A stretch of DNA of 64,000 nucleotides from Deltaproteobacteria bacterium (lineage in GTDB: Bacteria; Myxococcota; Myxococcia; Myxococcales; SZAS-1), in contig JAFEBB010000002.1 of the NCBI GenBank assembly GCA_018266075.1, positions 62,001 to 126,000 on the forward strand, written 5' to 3'. Below, piece by piece: positions 28,908-37,106 of this stretch; within the stretch, counting starts at the first letter, position 1; each line of letters starts with the position of its first letter. The notes under the pieces are model-generated. The model saw nothing but the letters and a program-made list of their open reading frames with translations, made no database searches and was not told the DNA's origin. Made by a program: the position numbers and the translations under genes.

Positions 28908-28932
28908 AAATGAAACCAGAAGGTGTCAGACT

Positions 28933-29568
28933 TCACGCTGGCGTTTCGCGGCGGCGACGCAGCCGCACCGCCAGGAAAATCACGCCTGCGAGGCCCCACA
29001 CCGCAATGCTGATCGCGGTGCGTCGGCGCGCGAGCGGCTCGGGCGCTTCGCTGGGAGTGAGGCTCTTCCAGGCGGCTTGGATCAGCGGACGAAGCGCATC
29101 CGCATCGGCTGCAGGGAGCGAGGCCACGGCCACCGCGTGCTTGTGCGCGCCGGCGAAGAAGGCCACGCCCACCTCGCGCGGATGACCTTCGACGGCGAGC
29201 GTGCCCCAGACCTCCACCCGTGGCTCCGATCCAGAAACGAAGGCGGTGCGCTGCAGCTCGAAGGGCAGCTCGAGCGTGCGCTTGAAGTGCGCGGCGACCG
29301 CAGCCGCGAGCGTGGCCTTGCTGGTCGGATCCAGCGCGAGCGGCGCCTCCACCTCCGAGAGCGACAGCGTGGCCGACTCGGGCCCGGCCGCGCGGTAGAG
29401 CGCGAGCAGCTGTCGCTCCGGGTCGCCCTCGGCGGCGATGGCGAGCGCGGCGGTGTCGCCCTGGGCGAGCTCGGCGTCGGGCTGGAAGCCGTCGGGCACG
29501 GCGAGCTTGAAGTCGCCGACGGCGATCGGCGAAGCGAGCAGCAGCAGCGCGGCGAGTGGCGCGTGCAT
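28933..29568 (-). CDS. Exported protein with C-terminal membrane anchor, function unknown
   Basis: A 211-residue protein. It starts MHAPLAALLLLASPIAVG (signal peptide) and ends with a helix (AISIAVWGLAGVIFLAVRL) followed by RRRRE, so it is anchored with the bulk outside the cytoplasm. The mature domain is a mixed alpha/beta fold of about 150 residues (FKLAVPDGFQPD, VEVWGTLAVEGH, VAFFAGAHKHAVAVASLP). It resembles many envelope proteins of unknown role that process a PDGF-type start. I prefer ATG 29568 because AAGGTG lies seven bases upstream and the signal peptide begins there; the longer frame to 29604 adds polar residues. A structural relative cannot be named. Confidence 0.65.
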   Translation of the reverse strand: MHAPLAALLLLASPIAVGDFKLAVPDGFQPDAELAQGDTAALAIAAEGDPERQLLALYRAAGPESATLSLSEVEAPLALDPTSKATLAAAVAAHFKRTLELPFELQRTAFVSGSEPRVEVWGTLAVEGHPREVGVAFFAGAHKHAVAVASLPAADADALRPLIQAAWKSLTPSEAPEPLARRRTAISIAVWGLAGVIFLAVRLRRRRETPA

Positions 29569-29625
29569 CGGCGTCACCTTGGCCCAGCGTGCGCTGGCGC
29601 ACAAGCGTCGTGGGGGCTTTCGGGA

Positions 29626-29631
29626 TAGGCT
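29626..29631 (+). promoter_or_regulatory. Putative -10 hexamer (TAGGCT) before the 118-residue gene
   Basis: TAGGCT ends nine bases before the ATG at 29641, and there is no Shine-Dalgarno in the gap. No clear -35. It belongs to the recurrent short-leader pattern. Confidence 0.3.
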
Positions 29632-29640
29632 CGCTCACGC

Positions 29641-29997
29641 ATGGCGACGCGCGAAGAGGTGATGGGAGCAGCCGAGCGCCTGATCCGACGCGGCGATCTC
29701 GGCGACGCCGCCGGGCTGCTCGACATGTGGCTCCGCGCGAACCCCAACGACGCCGCCGCTGCGAGCAAGCTGGCCAGCGTGCGCGCGCTGGCGGATCCGG
29801 ATTCGAAGTCGCGCTCGAACGCCATTGCCGCGGCGATGCCGCTGCCCAAGCCGAAGCCGCCGACGCCTGCGCCCATCGCGGTCGCGCCGATGGCCAAGCC
29901 CACGCCGCCGCACGAGGCGAAGAAGCCCGCGTGGCCCGACGATCCCGTGGCGCGGTTGGAGCTCTTGCTCCAGCGCGTGCAAGCCAACAGGCGCTAG
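29641..29997 (+). CDS. Small TPR-like/Pro-rich protein
   Basis: A 118-residue soluble protein. Residues 1-50 form a helical hairpin pair resembling one TPR unit (AAERLIRRGDLGDAAGLLDMWLRANPNDAAAASKLA). A Pro/Ala/Lys-rich linker (68-95) follows, and then a short C-terminal helix (ARLELLLQRVQANR). That layout is common in small myxobacterial adaptor-like proteins with no known partner. There is no ribosome-binding site, but TAGGCT sits just upstream. It diverges from the exported protein at 28933 (minus). Confidence 0.6.
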   Translation: MATREEVMGAAERLIRRGDLGDAAGLLDMWLRANPNDAAAASKLASVRALADPDSKSRSNAIAAAMPLPKPKPPTPAPIAVAPMAKPTPPHEAKKPAWPDDPVARLELLLQRVQANRR

Positions 29998-30013
29998 CAA
30001 GGGCGTGGTGGAT

Positions 30014-30037
30014 CTGGGAGGCGCTTCCAATCGCCGA
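30014..30037 (+). repeat. REP-like palindromic element, degenerate copy
   Basis: A 24-base match to the REP-like element with three differences (positions 1, 16 and 18), which weaken the right arm of the stem. It lies between the stops of two convergent small genes. Being degenerate, it is probably an older insertion. Confidence 0.7.
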
Positions 30038-30049
30038 CCCAATCCTTGG

Positions 30050-30376
30050 CTAGATTCCGAGCGCCTCGCGCACGCCCGGCCGCTGCAACAGGATCTGCAG
30101 CTCGTCCCTCGAGAGATACGCGAGCTGCTTTCCGCGCGGCCGCACGAGCTCGATGCGCACCGCCGGCTCGCCGTGCCGCTCGGCGGGTTCCATGGCGATG
30201 GCCTCGCCGCGCTCGTGCTGCGCGAGGATGTCCCGCTCCAGCGCGCGCAGGTAGCGCGAGAGCCGCAAGGCGCTCTTGCCATCGGCGTCGGCGAAGGTGT
30301 CGAAGTGCCGGTTGCGAGACAAGGCGCCCGGCTCTTCCAGGAGCTGTTCCACCAGCTTGAGGCGGAAGCCACGCAT
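30050..30376 (-). CDS. Small conserved-looking hypothetical protein
   Basis: A 108-residue soluble protein starting MRGFRLKLVEQLLEEPGAL. A helical N-terminal half contains FDTFADADGKSALRLSRYLRALERD. The C-terminal half is basic (RIELVRPRGKQLAYLSRDELQILLQ). No family is recognised. The start at 30376 was chosen over an in-frame upstream ATG because a TACGCT hexamer lies seven bases before it and the upstream residues are low in helix propensity. No Shine-Dalgarno. Confidence 0.55.
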   Translation of the reverse strand: MRGFRLKLVEQLLEEPGALSRNRHFDTFADADGKSALRLSRYLRALERDILAQHERGEAIAMEPAERHGEPAVRIELVRPRGKQLAYLSRDELQILLQRPGVREALGI

Positions 30377-30383
30377 GGGCCCA

Positions 30384-30389
30384 AGCGTA
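30384..30389 (-). promoter_or_regulatory. Putative -10 hexamer (TACGCT) before the 108-residue gene
   Basis: Minus-strand TACGCT ends seven bases before the ATG at 30376. There is no ribosome-binding site between. A TTGGGG lies upstream, but only 14 bases away, which is too close for a standard -35. Confidence 0.3.
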
Positions 30390-30427
30390 GCACCATCGGC
30401 ACGCCCCAACGCGCTCGGCCGGTCGCC

Positions 30428-30456
30428 TTGACCGAGCGGGCGGGCCCCTCTACGGT
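30428..30456 (+). promoter_or_regulatory. Sigma-70-type promoter abutting the TPR lipoprotein start
   Basis: TTGACC (30428-30433), exactly 17 bases, then TACGGT (30451-30456). The ATG at 30463 is only six bases further, so the predicted transcription start is at the start codon. This is the best-formed example of the short-leader pattern because the -35 matches five of six positions. Confidence 0.6.
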
Positions 30457-30462
30457 CGACGC

Positions 30463-31791
30463 ATGACCCGCTATGCGCCAGCGCTGGCTGCGCTCATGCT
30501 GCTCTGCTCGTGCGACAAGATGCGCACGCTCATGCAGAGCGCCGACGACCTGAGCCCCCAGGAGCAGGGCAAGCTCCACCTGGACAAGGCCCGGCAGCTC
30601 GCTTCGTCTGGCGACGACGACGGCGCGATCAAGGAGTACGAGCTCGCGCGCGCGAAGTTGATGAACGACCCCGCGCTCGCGGGTGAGCTGGGCAAGCTCT
30701 ACGCCAAGAAGGGCAATGACGCGCAGGCGGCCATGAGCCTCAAGCGCGCGCTGGAGCTCGACAACAACAACGCCGAGGTCCGCAAAGAGCTGGCCGACGT
30801 CTACCTGCGCCAGGGCCAGCCCAAGCTCGCCGCGGCCACGCTGGCCCAGGCCGACGAGGGCGACGTCGACGCGCAGGTGAAGCTCATCCGCACGTTGATC
30901 CTGACCGACCGCGCGCAGGACGCGCTCAAGACCGCCGAGAAGCTGGCCAACGCGCACCCGGAGAGCGCCTCGGCGCTGAGCGTGCACGCCGAGGCGCTGC
31001 TGGCGACGGGCAGCCCGGACCGCGCGGCAGAGCTTCTGGACGCGGCCGTGAAGAGCGCCCCCGAGGATGTCGACGTGCGCCTGGCGCGCGCGCGCTTCCT
31101 CTCGAAGCGCAACATGCACGAGCAGGCGCTGGCGGAGCTGGAGCGCGGCAACGCGTCGCAGTCGGAGCGCAGCGACGTGGTCTTCGCCCGCGCGCACGAG
31201 CTCACCTTCATGCAGCGCTACCCCGAGGCCGGCAAGGTGATGGACGCGTTCACTGCGGCGCATCCCACGGATCCCGAGGGCCAATCGACGCTCGCGTGGG
31301 TGAAGCTGCAGGCAGGCGAGACCGACGCCGCGCGCGCCGCCGCCGAGGCCGTGCTCGAGAAGCGCCCCGGCGATCCGCAGGCCCTCTTCGTTCGCGCGCG
31401 TTGCCTGGAGGCGCTCGAGGAGAACGACCGCGCCATCGCCGCGTACTCCAACGTGCTCGAGGTCTCGCCGGGCCACACCGAGGCGCTGGGGCGGCTTTGG
31501 CGGCTCTACGAGAAGGACGGCCAGGTCACCGCGGCCATGACGGCGCTGGAGACGCTCTACCTCGCCGGCGACGCGCAGGATGCGGAGAAGCTGGAGCTGG
31601 CGCGGCTGTACTCGGAGACGGGCTTTCACAGCCAGCGCGGCTTGAAGATCCTCGACGGGCTTCCGCGCGCCGCGACCGAGGGCGTGAACGTCGGCGACAT
31701 CCGCCACAAGCTGCAGGTCAATGCCTCCAAGGAGCACAGCGGCGGCGGCGGTGGTGGCGGCGGGCCGGTGATCATGCGCGGCGGCCACTGA
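30463..31791 (+). CDS. TPR-repeat lipoprotein
   Basis: A 442-residue lipoprotein: signal MTRYAPALAALMLL, lipobox CSC (Cys near 18). About ten tetratricopeptide repeats follow, for example LHLDKARQLASSGDDDGAIKEY, AELGKLYAKKGNDAQAAMSLKRALELD and VRKELADVYLRQGQPKLAAATL. The C-terminus is a Gly-rich stretch (GGGGGGGGPVIMRGGH). TPR lipoproteins of this kind act as scaffolds in type IV pilus, Bam or Lol assembly, but nothing nearby points to one. There is no Shine-Dalgarno; the promoter is directly adjacent. It ends within a hairpin shared with the convergent CpXC gene. Confidence 0.85.
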   Translation: MTRYAPALAALMLLCSCDKMRTLMQSADDLSPQEQGKLHLDKARQLASSGDDDGAIKEYELARAKLMNDPALAGELGKLYAKKGNDAQAAMSLKRALELDNNNAEVRKELADVYLRQGQPKLAAATLAQADEGDVDAQVKLIRTLILTDRAQDALKTAEKLANAHPESASALSVHAEALLATGSPDRAAELLDAAVKSAPEDVDVRLARARFLSKRNMHEQALAELERGNASQSERSDVVFARAHELTFMQRYPEAGKVMDAFTAAHPTDPEGQSTLAWVKLQAGETDAARAAAEAVLEKRPGDPQALFVRARCLEALEENDRAIAAYSNVLEVSPGHTEALGRLWRLYEKDGQVTAAMTALETLYLAGDAQDAEKLELARLYSETGFHSQRGLKILDGLPRAATEGVNVGDIRHKLQVNASKEHSGGGGGGGGPVIMRGGH

Positions 31792-31807
31792 GCGCCGCAG
31801 CGCTCAG
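31788..31807. terminator. 8-bp hairpin spanning both convergent stop codons
   Basis: CTGAGCGC (31788-31795) and GCGCTCAG (31800-31807) pair perfectly around the loop CGCA. The plus-strand TGA of the TPR gene and the minus-strand TGA of the CpXC gene both lie in the arms. There is no T-tract. It may act as a compact bidirectional transcription end. Confidence 0.5.
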
Positions 31808-34566
31808 CGCGAGAACTGCTGCAGCAGCGCTTCCAGGCTCGGCGCGACCATGCGGTCATCGGCAAGATCGTCGTGCGTGAAGTTCCACATCGTCCCGTCG
31901 GCCGCGAGCAGCAACAGATCGCCGTCCTGGCCGAAGAGCGGGAGCATCTTCGCGCGCGCCCTCAGCTCCGGGAATTGCGCCACCAGCGAAGCCAGCGAGC
32001 GCCGCTCCTCGCGCGCGCCGTCGGGCGTGAGCAGATCCCAGTCGTGCTCCTGCGTCGAGACATGCACGAAGACATCGCCCATGGCGTCGCCCAGCTCCAC
32101 CAGCGCCGGCGGACACGGCACGCCGCACTCGGACGCGAGCTTCCGCCAGCCGGCACCGTCGGGATTCATCAGGCCGAGCAGATCCGTCCGCTCCTTCTTC
32201 AGCACGCTCCGACGCAAGGTCGGCGAGAGCGACGCCAGGAAGCGCTCCACGATGGGCCCCGTGTTCGGCGTGGGCTTCGACGGATCCACGGGCGCCAACA
32301 TCGAGACGAGGTGCGTCCAGCCCAGCTTCTCGAGGATGCCAACGAGCACGTCCTTCGACGCGGGATCTTCGCGCAAATACGCCGCCATCGCCGCGCGCTC
32401 CGCTTCCACGAGCTGGCCCTTTGCTTCGAGCTCGCGCGCCGTCGAGAGCACCACCGGCGCCGAGCGGCCCCACGTTTCGTCGAGCGGCAGGAACGCGGGC
32501 GGCACACCGACGTCGCGATCGACCGAAGGAAACTGGAGCCGTTCGCGCACGCGCCGCACGTGCTCGCCATCGAGGTGCGGATTGCGCAGCGCCTTCTCGA
32601 GGAACGCCTCGAAGGTGAGCGCCTCGAAGTCGAGCAGGTTCACCTCGTGCCGGAACGTGACCACCGGCGGCTCGCGGCCCTCGGCACACCACGGCGGATA
32701 GAGATAGAGCGCGACGGAATCGCCGTTGCCGAGCGGGATGAGCTCGAAGAGGTGCGGATCCGCGCTCCAGTCCTCGACGAGGTGGTTCCGCCGCGGCTTG
32801 CCATCCAGCTCGGCCGGCGAGAGCTGCTCGAGCATCGAGAGCCCGAGCACGCGCAGCCCGCGACGCAGCAACGGATCCGTGAACTCGTCCTGCATCAGGC
32901 GAACGAGCAGCGGCGAGAGCTTCGCGCCCGTGGCCTGCGCCGCGACGCCGAGCGCGGGCAGGCGCGTGGCCAGGAGCGCCGGCGGCGGTTGGTTCTCGGG
33001 CGCGCGCGTGGGCAACGGGATGGCGGTCGTGTCCGCGGTCGCCGAGAGCACCAGCGATCCAGGCTGCGGCTCCGACCAGTTGAACCCGCCCTCCACGCGA
33101 TAGCGCTTCACGCGGTAGATGCCCGGGAGCTCCTCGCGCACGTCGTCGAGGAACACCTTCGTGCCGGGCCGCGGACGCGGATTGCCGCTGAGGCCGTCGA
33201 GCGTGACGCGGCCGAGCCTCGGGTGATCCGCGAGGATCTTCGTGGTCGTGGCCGCCGCGACGACGGCCGGCTCCGGCTTCGGCTTCGGCGTGCCGAGCCG
33301 CGGCGCGAGCGTGGCGGCGATGGGATTCACGCCTGGCGCCTTCGCCAACGCGGCGCGATCGAAGAAGAGCAGCAGCTGGCCAGTGGCCACCGCGAGGTGG
33401 GTGTCCGAGAGCGCGACGTCGAAAGGCTGCGTGCTCTGTGTGTCGATGGCGCTTCCGTAGAGTTTGCCTTCCACGGCGCGCAGCACGAGCACGCGACCCG
33501 GATCCGCGAACGCGATCGCGTCACCCTGCGACGCGATCCGCCACTTTCCGCGCACGGGAAACGCCGAACCGAGCGGCTGTCCAAGGAGCAGCGGCACCGC
33601 GAGCACGCCGGTGCCTGGCGCGTTGACCATCAGCAGCGCGAGATCGCCCGCGCGCGCGCCCTCGATGAGCTCGCCGAAGAAGCGCAGCGTGGGCAGTCCC
33701 GGCCCGCGCAGGTGCGTGAACGGACCTTCGCTCGTCTCCTCGTGGCGGAACTCGAGCCCGTCGAGGAACGGCCGGCGCATCTGGTCGGGCGCGAGCTGGC
33801 CCGCTTGCGGCGTGAGCTCTCCGGTGATCGCCTCGGCGCTCGCCACCACGTTGCGCGCGACCCACGAGAAGCGCTGGCCCGCGCACGGCCCAAACTCACC
33901 CGCGAACGGCACGCTCACGAAGCCATTCGGCGACGGCGGCGGCGCAGGTTTCGCCGGCCGATTGGCGTCCATGATTTTTCGCGCGAGCCGCTCGTCCACC
34001 TCGAGCTCCATCTGATACTTCGCGGTCTCAAAGTTCTCGGCGATGGTGCGGTACACCTTCATCGGCATGCGCAGCCTGGTCGGCGGCTGCGCGCTGAGCT
34101 CGATGAACACCAGCTCGTCGTTCTCCACGCGGTCGAAGCGCAGGTTCAGCTTTCCCGCGAGGTCCTTCTGGTTCAGCCGCATCGTGAACTTGGCGAGCTC
34201 GAAGGCCACGTCGTCGAGCTTCGACAGGTGGAGCCGCACCTTCTCCACCAGGTCATGCCGGCTCGCGACCACGCGGATGAGCGAGTTCGGCGGCGCGAGC
34301 TCGCGCAGATCAGCGATCGCTTTGGCGACCTGATCGTCTTTGACGACCACCTGGAAGAAGAGGTCGCGCGCCTCGTTGGTGACCAGCACGTCGCACTCGA
34401 CGGGCACGTCGGCGCCGCACTTCGGGCAACGAAAGCGGTTGAAGGCGTTGGAGGCCACGTCGCGCGTGACGGGGCCGTTGTCGAGCACCAGCGAGAGGTG
34501 CAGCTCCATCGTCCCCGCGGTCTGACACCGCGGGCATGGGTGGCTCACCTGCTGGCTCAACGACAT
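31804..34566 (-). CDS. CpXC-domain protein, large, unknown function
   Basis: A 920-residue soluble protein. The N-terminus has a CpXC domain (zinc-ribbon-like CPRC at residue 11 and CPKC near 47), then about 180 residues of mixed fold with a run of charged helices. The middle has an all-beta region with repeated short strands (VFLDDVREELPGIYRVKRYRV). The C-terminal third is helical and ends PSLEALLQQFSR. CpXC domains are of unknown function, often in multi-domain myxobacterial proteins. The start at 34566 is preferred: GAGG lies eight bases upstream and the Cys motifs follow directly. It is 46 bases after the DUF4261-like gene, so it is likely the last gene of that operon. Confidence 0.7.
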   Translation of the reverse strand: MSLSQQVSHPCPRCQTAGTMELHLSLVLDNGPVTRDVASNAFNRFRCPKCGADVPVECDVLVTNEARDLFFQVVVKDDQVAKAIADLRELAPPNSLIRVVASRHDLVEKVRLHLSKLDDVAFELAKFTMRLNQKDLAGKLNLRFDRVENDELVFIELSAQPPTRLRMPMKVYRTIAENFETAKYQMELEVDERLARKIMDANRPAKPAPPPSPNGFVSVPFAGEFGPCAGQRFSWVARNVVASAEAITGELTPQAGQLAPDQMRRPFLDGLEFRHEETSEGPFTHLRGPGLPTLRFFGELIEGARAGDLALLMVNAPGTGVLAVPLLLGQPLGSAFPVRGKWRIASQGDAIAFADPGRVLVLRAVEGKLYGSAIDTQSTQPFDVALSDTHLAVATGQLLLFFDRAALAKAPGVNPIAATLAPRLGTPKPKPEPAVVAAATTTKILADHPRLGRVTLDGLSGNPRPRPGTKVFLDDVREELPGIYRVKRYRVEGGFNWSEPQPGSLVLSATADTTAIPLPTRAPENQPPPALLATRLPALGVAAQATGAKLSPLLVRLMQDEFTDPLLRRGLRVLGLSMLEQLSPAELDGKPRRNHLVEDWSADPHLFELIPLGNGDSVALYLYPPWCAEGREPPVVTFRHEVNLLDFEALTFEAFLEKALRNPHLDGEHVRRVRERLQFPSVDRDVGVPPAFLPLDETWGRSAPVVLSTARELEAKGQLVEAERAAMAAYLREDPASKDVLVGILEKLGWTHLVSMLAPVDPSKPTPNTGPIVERFLASLSPTLRRSVLKKERTDLLGLMNPDGAGWRKLASECGVPCPPALVELGDAMGDVFVHVSTQEHDWDLLTPDGAREERRSLASLVAQFPELRARAKMLPLFGQDGDLLLLAADGTMWNFTHDDLADDRMVAPSLEALLQQFSR

Positions 34567-34612
34567 GGAAATCCTCGTGTGACCAACGCCCGCGCGCGCA
34601 GCCGAGTGCACG

Positions 34613-36028
34613 CTATCGCGCGAACACCTTCGCCCAGCGCGCGGCGATCTCCTCGCGGGTGCGGAGCGTGGCCTGGTACCACGCGGGCCGATCGGCGTGG
34701 ACGCGATAGACCGCGTACTCCTCGGCGGTCAGCGGCACGAGCATCCGCATCGCCACCGGACGCTTTGCCGACAGCGGCACGTCGCTCATCGGCGCGAGCA
34801 GGTACGCCCAGCCGTCGGGGCCGGGCGGGAAGCCGTCCCAATCCTTGAGGCCGCCCGGAGCAGGTGTGGTGAGCGCGAGCGCACCGAAGTTGAGCAGCAC
34901 CGAGGGAATTCGCTGCGCATCGAGCGGCGCGTAGGTGCAGAGATCGGCGTGCGCGGTGGCGAGCTCGTCGTCGCCAGAAGCCGCGCGCACCCGACCCAGC
35001 CCAGCCGTCGCATAGAGCGCGAGCTCGGCGTTCTCGAAGACGAGCACGCGCGTGGGCGGACGGCCGTTGCCGGCGTCGTACGGAATCGCGTCGGCGAGCG
35101 CGAGGCCGCGCGGGCCGTACTGGCCGAGCATCAGATCCGCCATCGCGCGCGCGTACTCGGACGGCGTGATCGCGTCGGGCCCTGCGATGAGCGCCGTGTC
35201 CCAGAGCGCGCTCGGGTTTCGCGGCAGGAGGTCAGGCGAGGTGAAGCGCAGGAGCAGCGGATCGCCCGAGTCCTGCTGCAGCCAGGTGATGCACGCCTCG
35301 CCCTCGCGCGCGGGCTGCGGCGCGCGTCGGCCGGCCCAGTGCCAGAGCGGAACGCGAAACGACTTCAGCTCGGCGACGTCCGCGTGCGCGGCCGCGAGCC
35401 TGCCGCACGCGAACTGCAGCGCCTGCATCGCGCGCTCGAGCGAGAGCTGATCGCCTGCGGGACCGGCGACGAATTCCAGGTTCGGCGCGGCGAAGTGCTG
35501 CGGCATGCCGTACGAGCGAACGGTCACGGATCCGTTCGGATCCTTCGGCTGCGTCGCGAGCAGATCCAGCCACGCCAGGTACGGACGCTCTTCGATCTGG
35601 CGCAGATCGCCGAGCCTCGCCAGGAACTGCCGCGCAGGCTTCACGCAGCCGGCCGAGCCATGGAGCACCACCGCGAGGGCGCCGCGCGAGAGCAGGGTGC
35701 CCACCAGCATCGACGCCGAGCGCATGCGTCCATCGAGCAGCCACGGATCCGGGAGCTGAGGCAGCGTGGCGCGCAGCGCGAACTGATCCGCGAGCCCGAG
35801 CTTCAGCCCGATGTACGCCTGCCCGAGCGGAAAGTCGTTTCCGACGAGGCGCAGATCGAGGAGCTCTTTCGAGATGGGCTGATCCACGCGCGACGCGAGT
35901 GTGACGAGCCCTGGCTGTTGCAGGGTCGCGCTCGGATCCTGCGTCGCGAAAGTGGGCGTCCAGGCCGCGACCGCGGCCGCGGGCGTATCGAAGAGGATGC
36001 TGACGTCGAAGAGATTGGCCGAGGCCAT
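34613..36028 (-). CDS. DUF4261-like protein of unknown function
   Basis: A 471-residue cytoplasmic protein. The N-terminal half (LFDVSILFDTPAAAVAAW, ALAVVLHGSAGCVKPARQF, VRSYGMPQHFAAPNLEFVAG) resembles DUF4261. The C-terminal half ends with a segment (YLLAPMSDVPLSAKR, then LVPLTAEEYAVYR) reminiscent of the suppressor-of-fused/immunity-type SUFU fold. Both assignments rest on memory of sequence patterns and are moderate at best. It starts nine bases after the SpoIIM-like stop, so it is cotranscribed. Possible role: a peripheral sensor or an immunity-like protein. Confidence 0.5.
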   Translation of the reverse strand: MASANLFDVSILFDTPAAAVAAWTPTFATQDPSATLQQPGLVTLASRVDQPISKELLDLRLVGNDFPLGQAYIGLKLGLADQFALRATLPQLPDPWLLDGRMRSASMLVGTLLSRGALAVVLHGSAGCVKPARQFLARLGDLRQIEERPYLAWLDLLATQPKDPNGSVTVRSYGMPQHFAAPNLEFVAGPAGDQLSLERAMQALQFACGRLAAAHADVAELKSFRVPLWHWAGRRAPQPAREGEACITWLQQDSGDPLLLRFTSPDLLPRNPSALWDTALIAGPDAITPSEYARAMADLMLGQYGPRGLALADAIPYDAGNGRPPTRVLVFENAELALYATAGLGRVRAASGDDELATAHADLCTYAPLDAQRIPSVLLNFGALALTTPAPGGLKDWDGFPPGPDGWAYLLAPMSDVPLSAKRPVAMRMLVPLTAEEYAVYRVHADRPAWYQATLRTREEIAARWAKVFAR

Positions 36029-36037
36029 GCGCCGCGA

Positions 36038-37006
36038 TCAAACCCCGCGCGCCGCCTTGCGTCCAAAGGAATAGAGGTACGCGTAGAGGATCGCCGCGAG
36101 CGAGAGGCCCACCGCCGCGCGCACCGGCCCGGGGAACAGATCGCCCGGACTGATGAAGCCCTCCACCAAGCCAATCGCCGCGAGCAGCGGCGCGCCGCCG
36201 AGGACGATCTGCACGCCCACGCGCCCGCGCACGCGCAGCGCTTCGGCCCGGCTCAGGCGACCCGGAGCGACGAGCGCGCTCGCCAGCACCAGTCCGGCCT
36301 GTCCTGCGAGGCACACCATCGACAGCTCCACCAAGCCGTGCGCGCACACGAAGGAGAGGAAGTCGGGCGCCATGCCGCGCTGCAGGCAGAGCGCGGTCAC
36401 GGAGCCGAGCTCCAGGCCGTTCACGACCAGCGCGAGCACCGTGCCCAGGCCGCCGAGCAGCCCGCCGGCAAACGTCGTGAACGCCACGCCGAGGTTGTTG
36501 GTGAGCACCTTGGCCGAGAGCAGCGCGGGCGGCATGACCTCGAGGATGGAGTCCGTCCACATGCGGCCTTCGGAGATGTGCTGGCGCAGCTCTGGCGGCA
36601 CGAGCGCGTTGGCGAGCTCGGGGTGGAAGAGCGCGCCCGCGGCGCCCAGCCAGCCGCCGAGGAGCAGGATGCTCCACGCGGCGTAGAAGAAGCGGCGCTC
36701 GGCGTAGAAGGCGCCCGGGAACGCCTCGGCGTAGAAGCGCCGCACCGCTGCCAAGCGCGCGGGCCGCTCGCCGTAGACCTGCGCGTAGGCGCGCGCGACG
36801 AGCTGGTTCAAGAAGAGGGCAGCCTCGGTGCCGGGATATTGCACGCGCGCGTGCGCGAGATCGGCGGCGCAGCGGCGGTAGAGGCGATCCAGCTCGTCGA
36901 CCTCGGCTGCGGCCAGCGAGCCCGAGCCGAAACGTCGAAGCAGGTTGGCCAGCGCGTCCCAGGTGGGCCGGCGATCGGCGACGAACTGGGGGAGGGGTTG
37001 GGCCAT
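36038..37006 (-). CDS. SpoIIM/DUF95 family membrane protein
   Basis: A 322-residue membrane protein of the stage II sporulation protein M family. A soluble N-terminal helical domain (1-105, LDRLYRRCAADLAHARVQYP) precedes five or six membrane segments (AWSILLLGGWLGAAGALF, LTNNLGVAFTTFAGGLLGGLGTVLALVVNGLELG, and a C-terminal pair). The ALxxNNLxVAFxxFxxG signature is typical. Despite the name, the family is common in non-sporulating bacteria, often beside RDD proteins, as here. It is thought to support membrane or peptidoglycan-associated transport, but the function is unproven. Confidence 0.85.
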   Translation of the reverse strand: MAQPLPQFVADRRPTWDALANLLRRFGSGSLAAAEVDELDRLYRRCAADLAHARVQYPGTEAALFLNQLVARAYAQVYGERPARLAAVRRFYAEAFPGAFYAERRFFYAAWSILLLGGWLGAAGALFHPELANALVPPELRQHISEGRMWTDSILEVMPPALLSAKVLTNNLGVAFTTFAGGLLGGLGTVLALVVNGLELGSVTALCLQRGMAPDFLSFVCAHGLVELSMVCLAGQAGLVLASALVAPGRLSRAEALRVRGRVGVQIVLGGAPLLAAIGLVEGFISPGDLFPGPVRAAVGLSLAAILYAYLYSFGRKAARGV

Positions 37007-37014
37007 GGTTCAGG

Positions 37015-37038
37015 TCGGCGCTGGGAAGCGCCTCCCAC
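37015..37038 (-). repeat. REP-like palindromic element, left member of inverted pair
   Basis: A minus-strand copy of the 24-base element (head GTGGGA, stem GGCGCT/AGCGCC, loop TCCC). It is separated by 25 bases from an opposite-strand copy. The pair sits in the 100-base gap between the RDD stop and the SpoIIM-like start, so it would be transcribed as a long hairpin. Confidence 0.88.
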
Positions 37039-37063
37039 ATTCCATCTTTGTCAGAATGAGCTT

Positions 37064-37087
37064 GTGGGAGGCGCTTCCCAGCGCCGA
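37064..37087 (+). repeat. REP-like palindromic element, right member of inverted pair
   Basis: A plus-strand copy, identical to the other member at all 24 positions. The two palindromes face each other with heads inward, the layout called a REP doublet or BIME in enterobacteria and pseudomonads. Confidence 0.88.
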
Positions 37088-37106
37088 CAGCCCTGGTGAG
37101 ACGCGC

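Larger units (their letters stand above)
28308..28932 (-). promoter_or_regulatory. 625-base nrdJ upstream region, symmetric-repeat rich
   Basis: No convincing gene lies here; both flanking genes read leftward, so it is the control region of nrdJ. From the nrdJ side it holds a perfect 14-bp palindrome (28365-28378), a GC hairpin (CGCCAGG/CCTGGCG, about 28419-28440), a perfect minus-strand -35 TTGACA (28561-28566) with a poor -10, a 31-base-spaced direct repeat (28607-28647) and a cluster of CTGATCC words (28776-28907). Local composition is clearly more AT-rich than the surroundings. I see neither a cobalamin riboswitch core nor a standard NrdR box. Confidence 0.6.

Noticed and set aside
28308-28932. 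Cobalamin riboswitch ahead of the B12-dependent nrdJ
   Set aside because: I looked for the conserved B12-box and core and did not find them; only a simple hairpin and repeats are visible.
28308-28932. NrdR box
   Set aside because: No 16-base ACAC...GTGT-type match. The palindromes present have other sequences.
31873-34848. A 991-residue plus-strand frame opposite the CpXC gene
   Set aside because: Arg/Glu/His-rich shadow of the CpXC and DUF4261-like genes.
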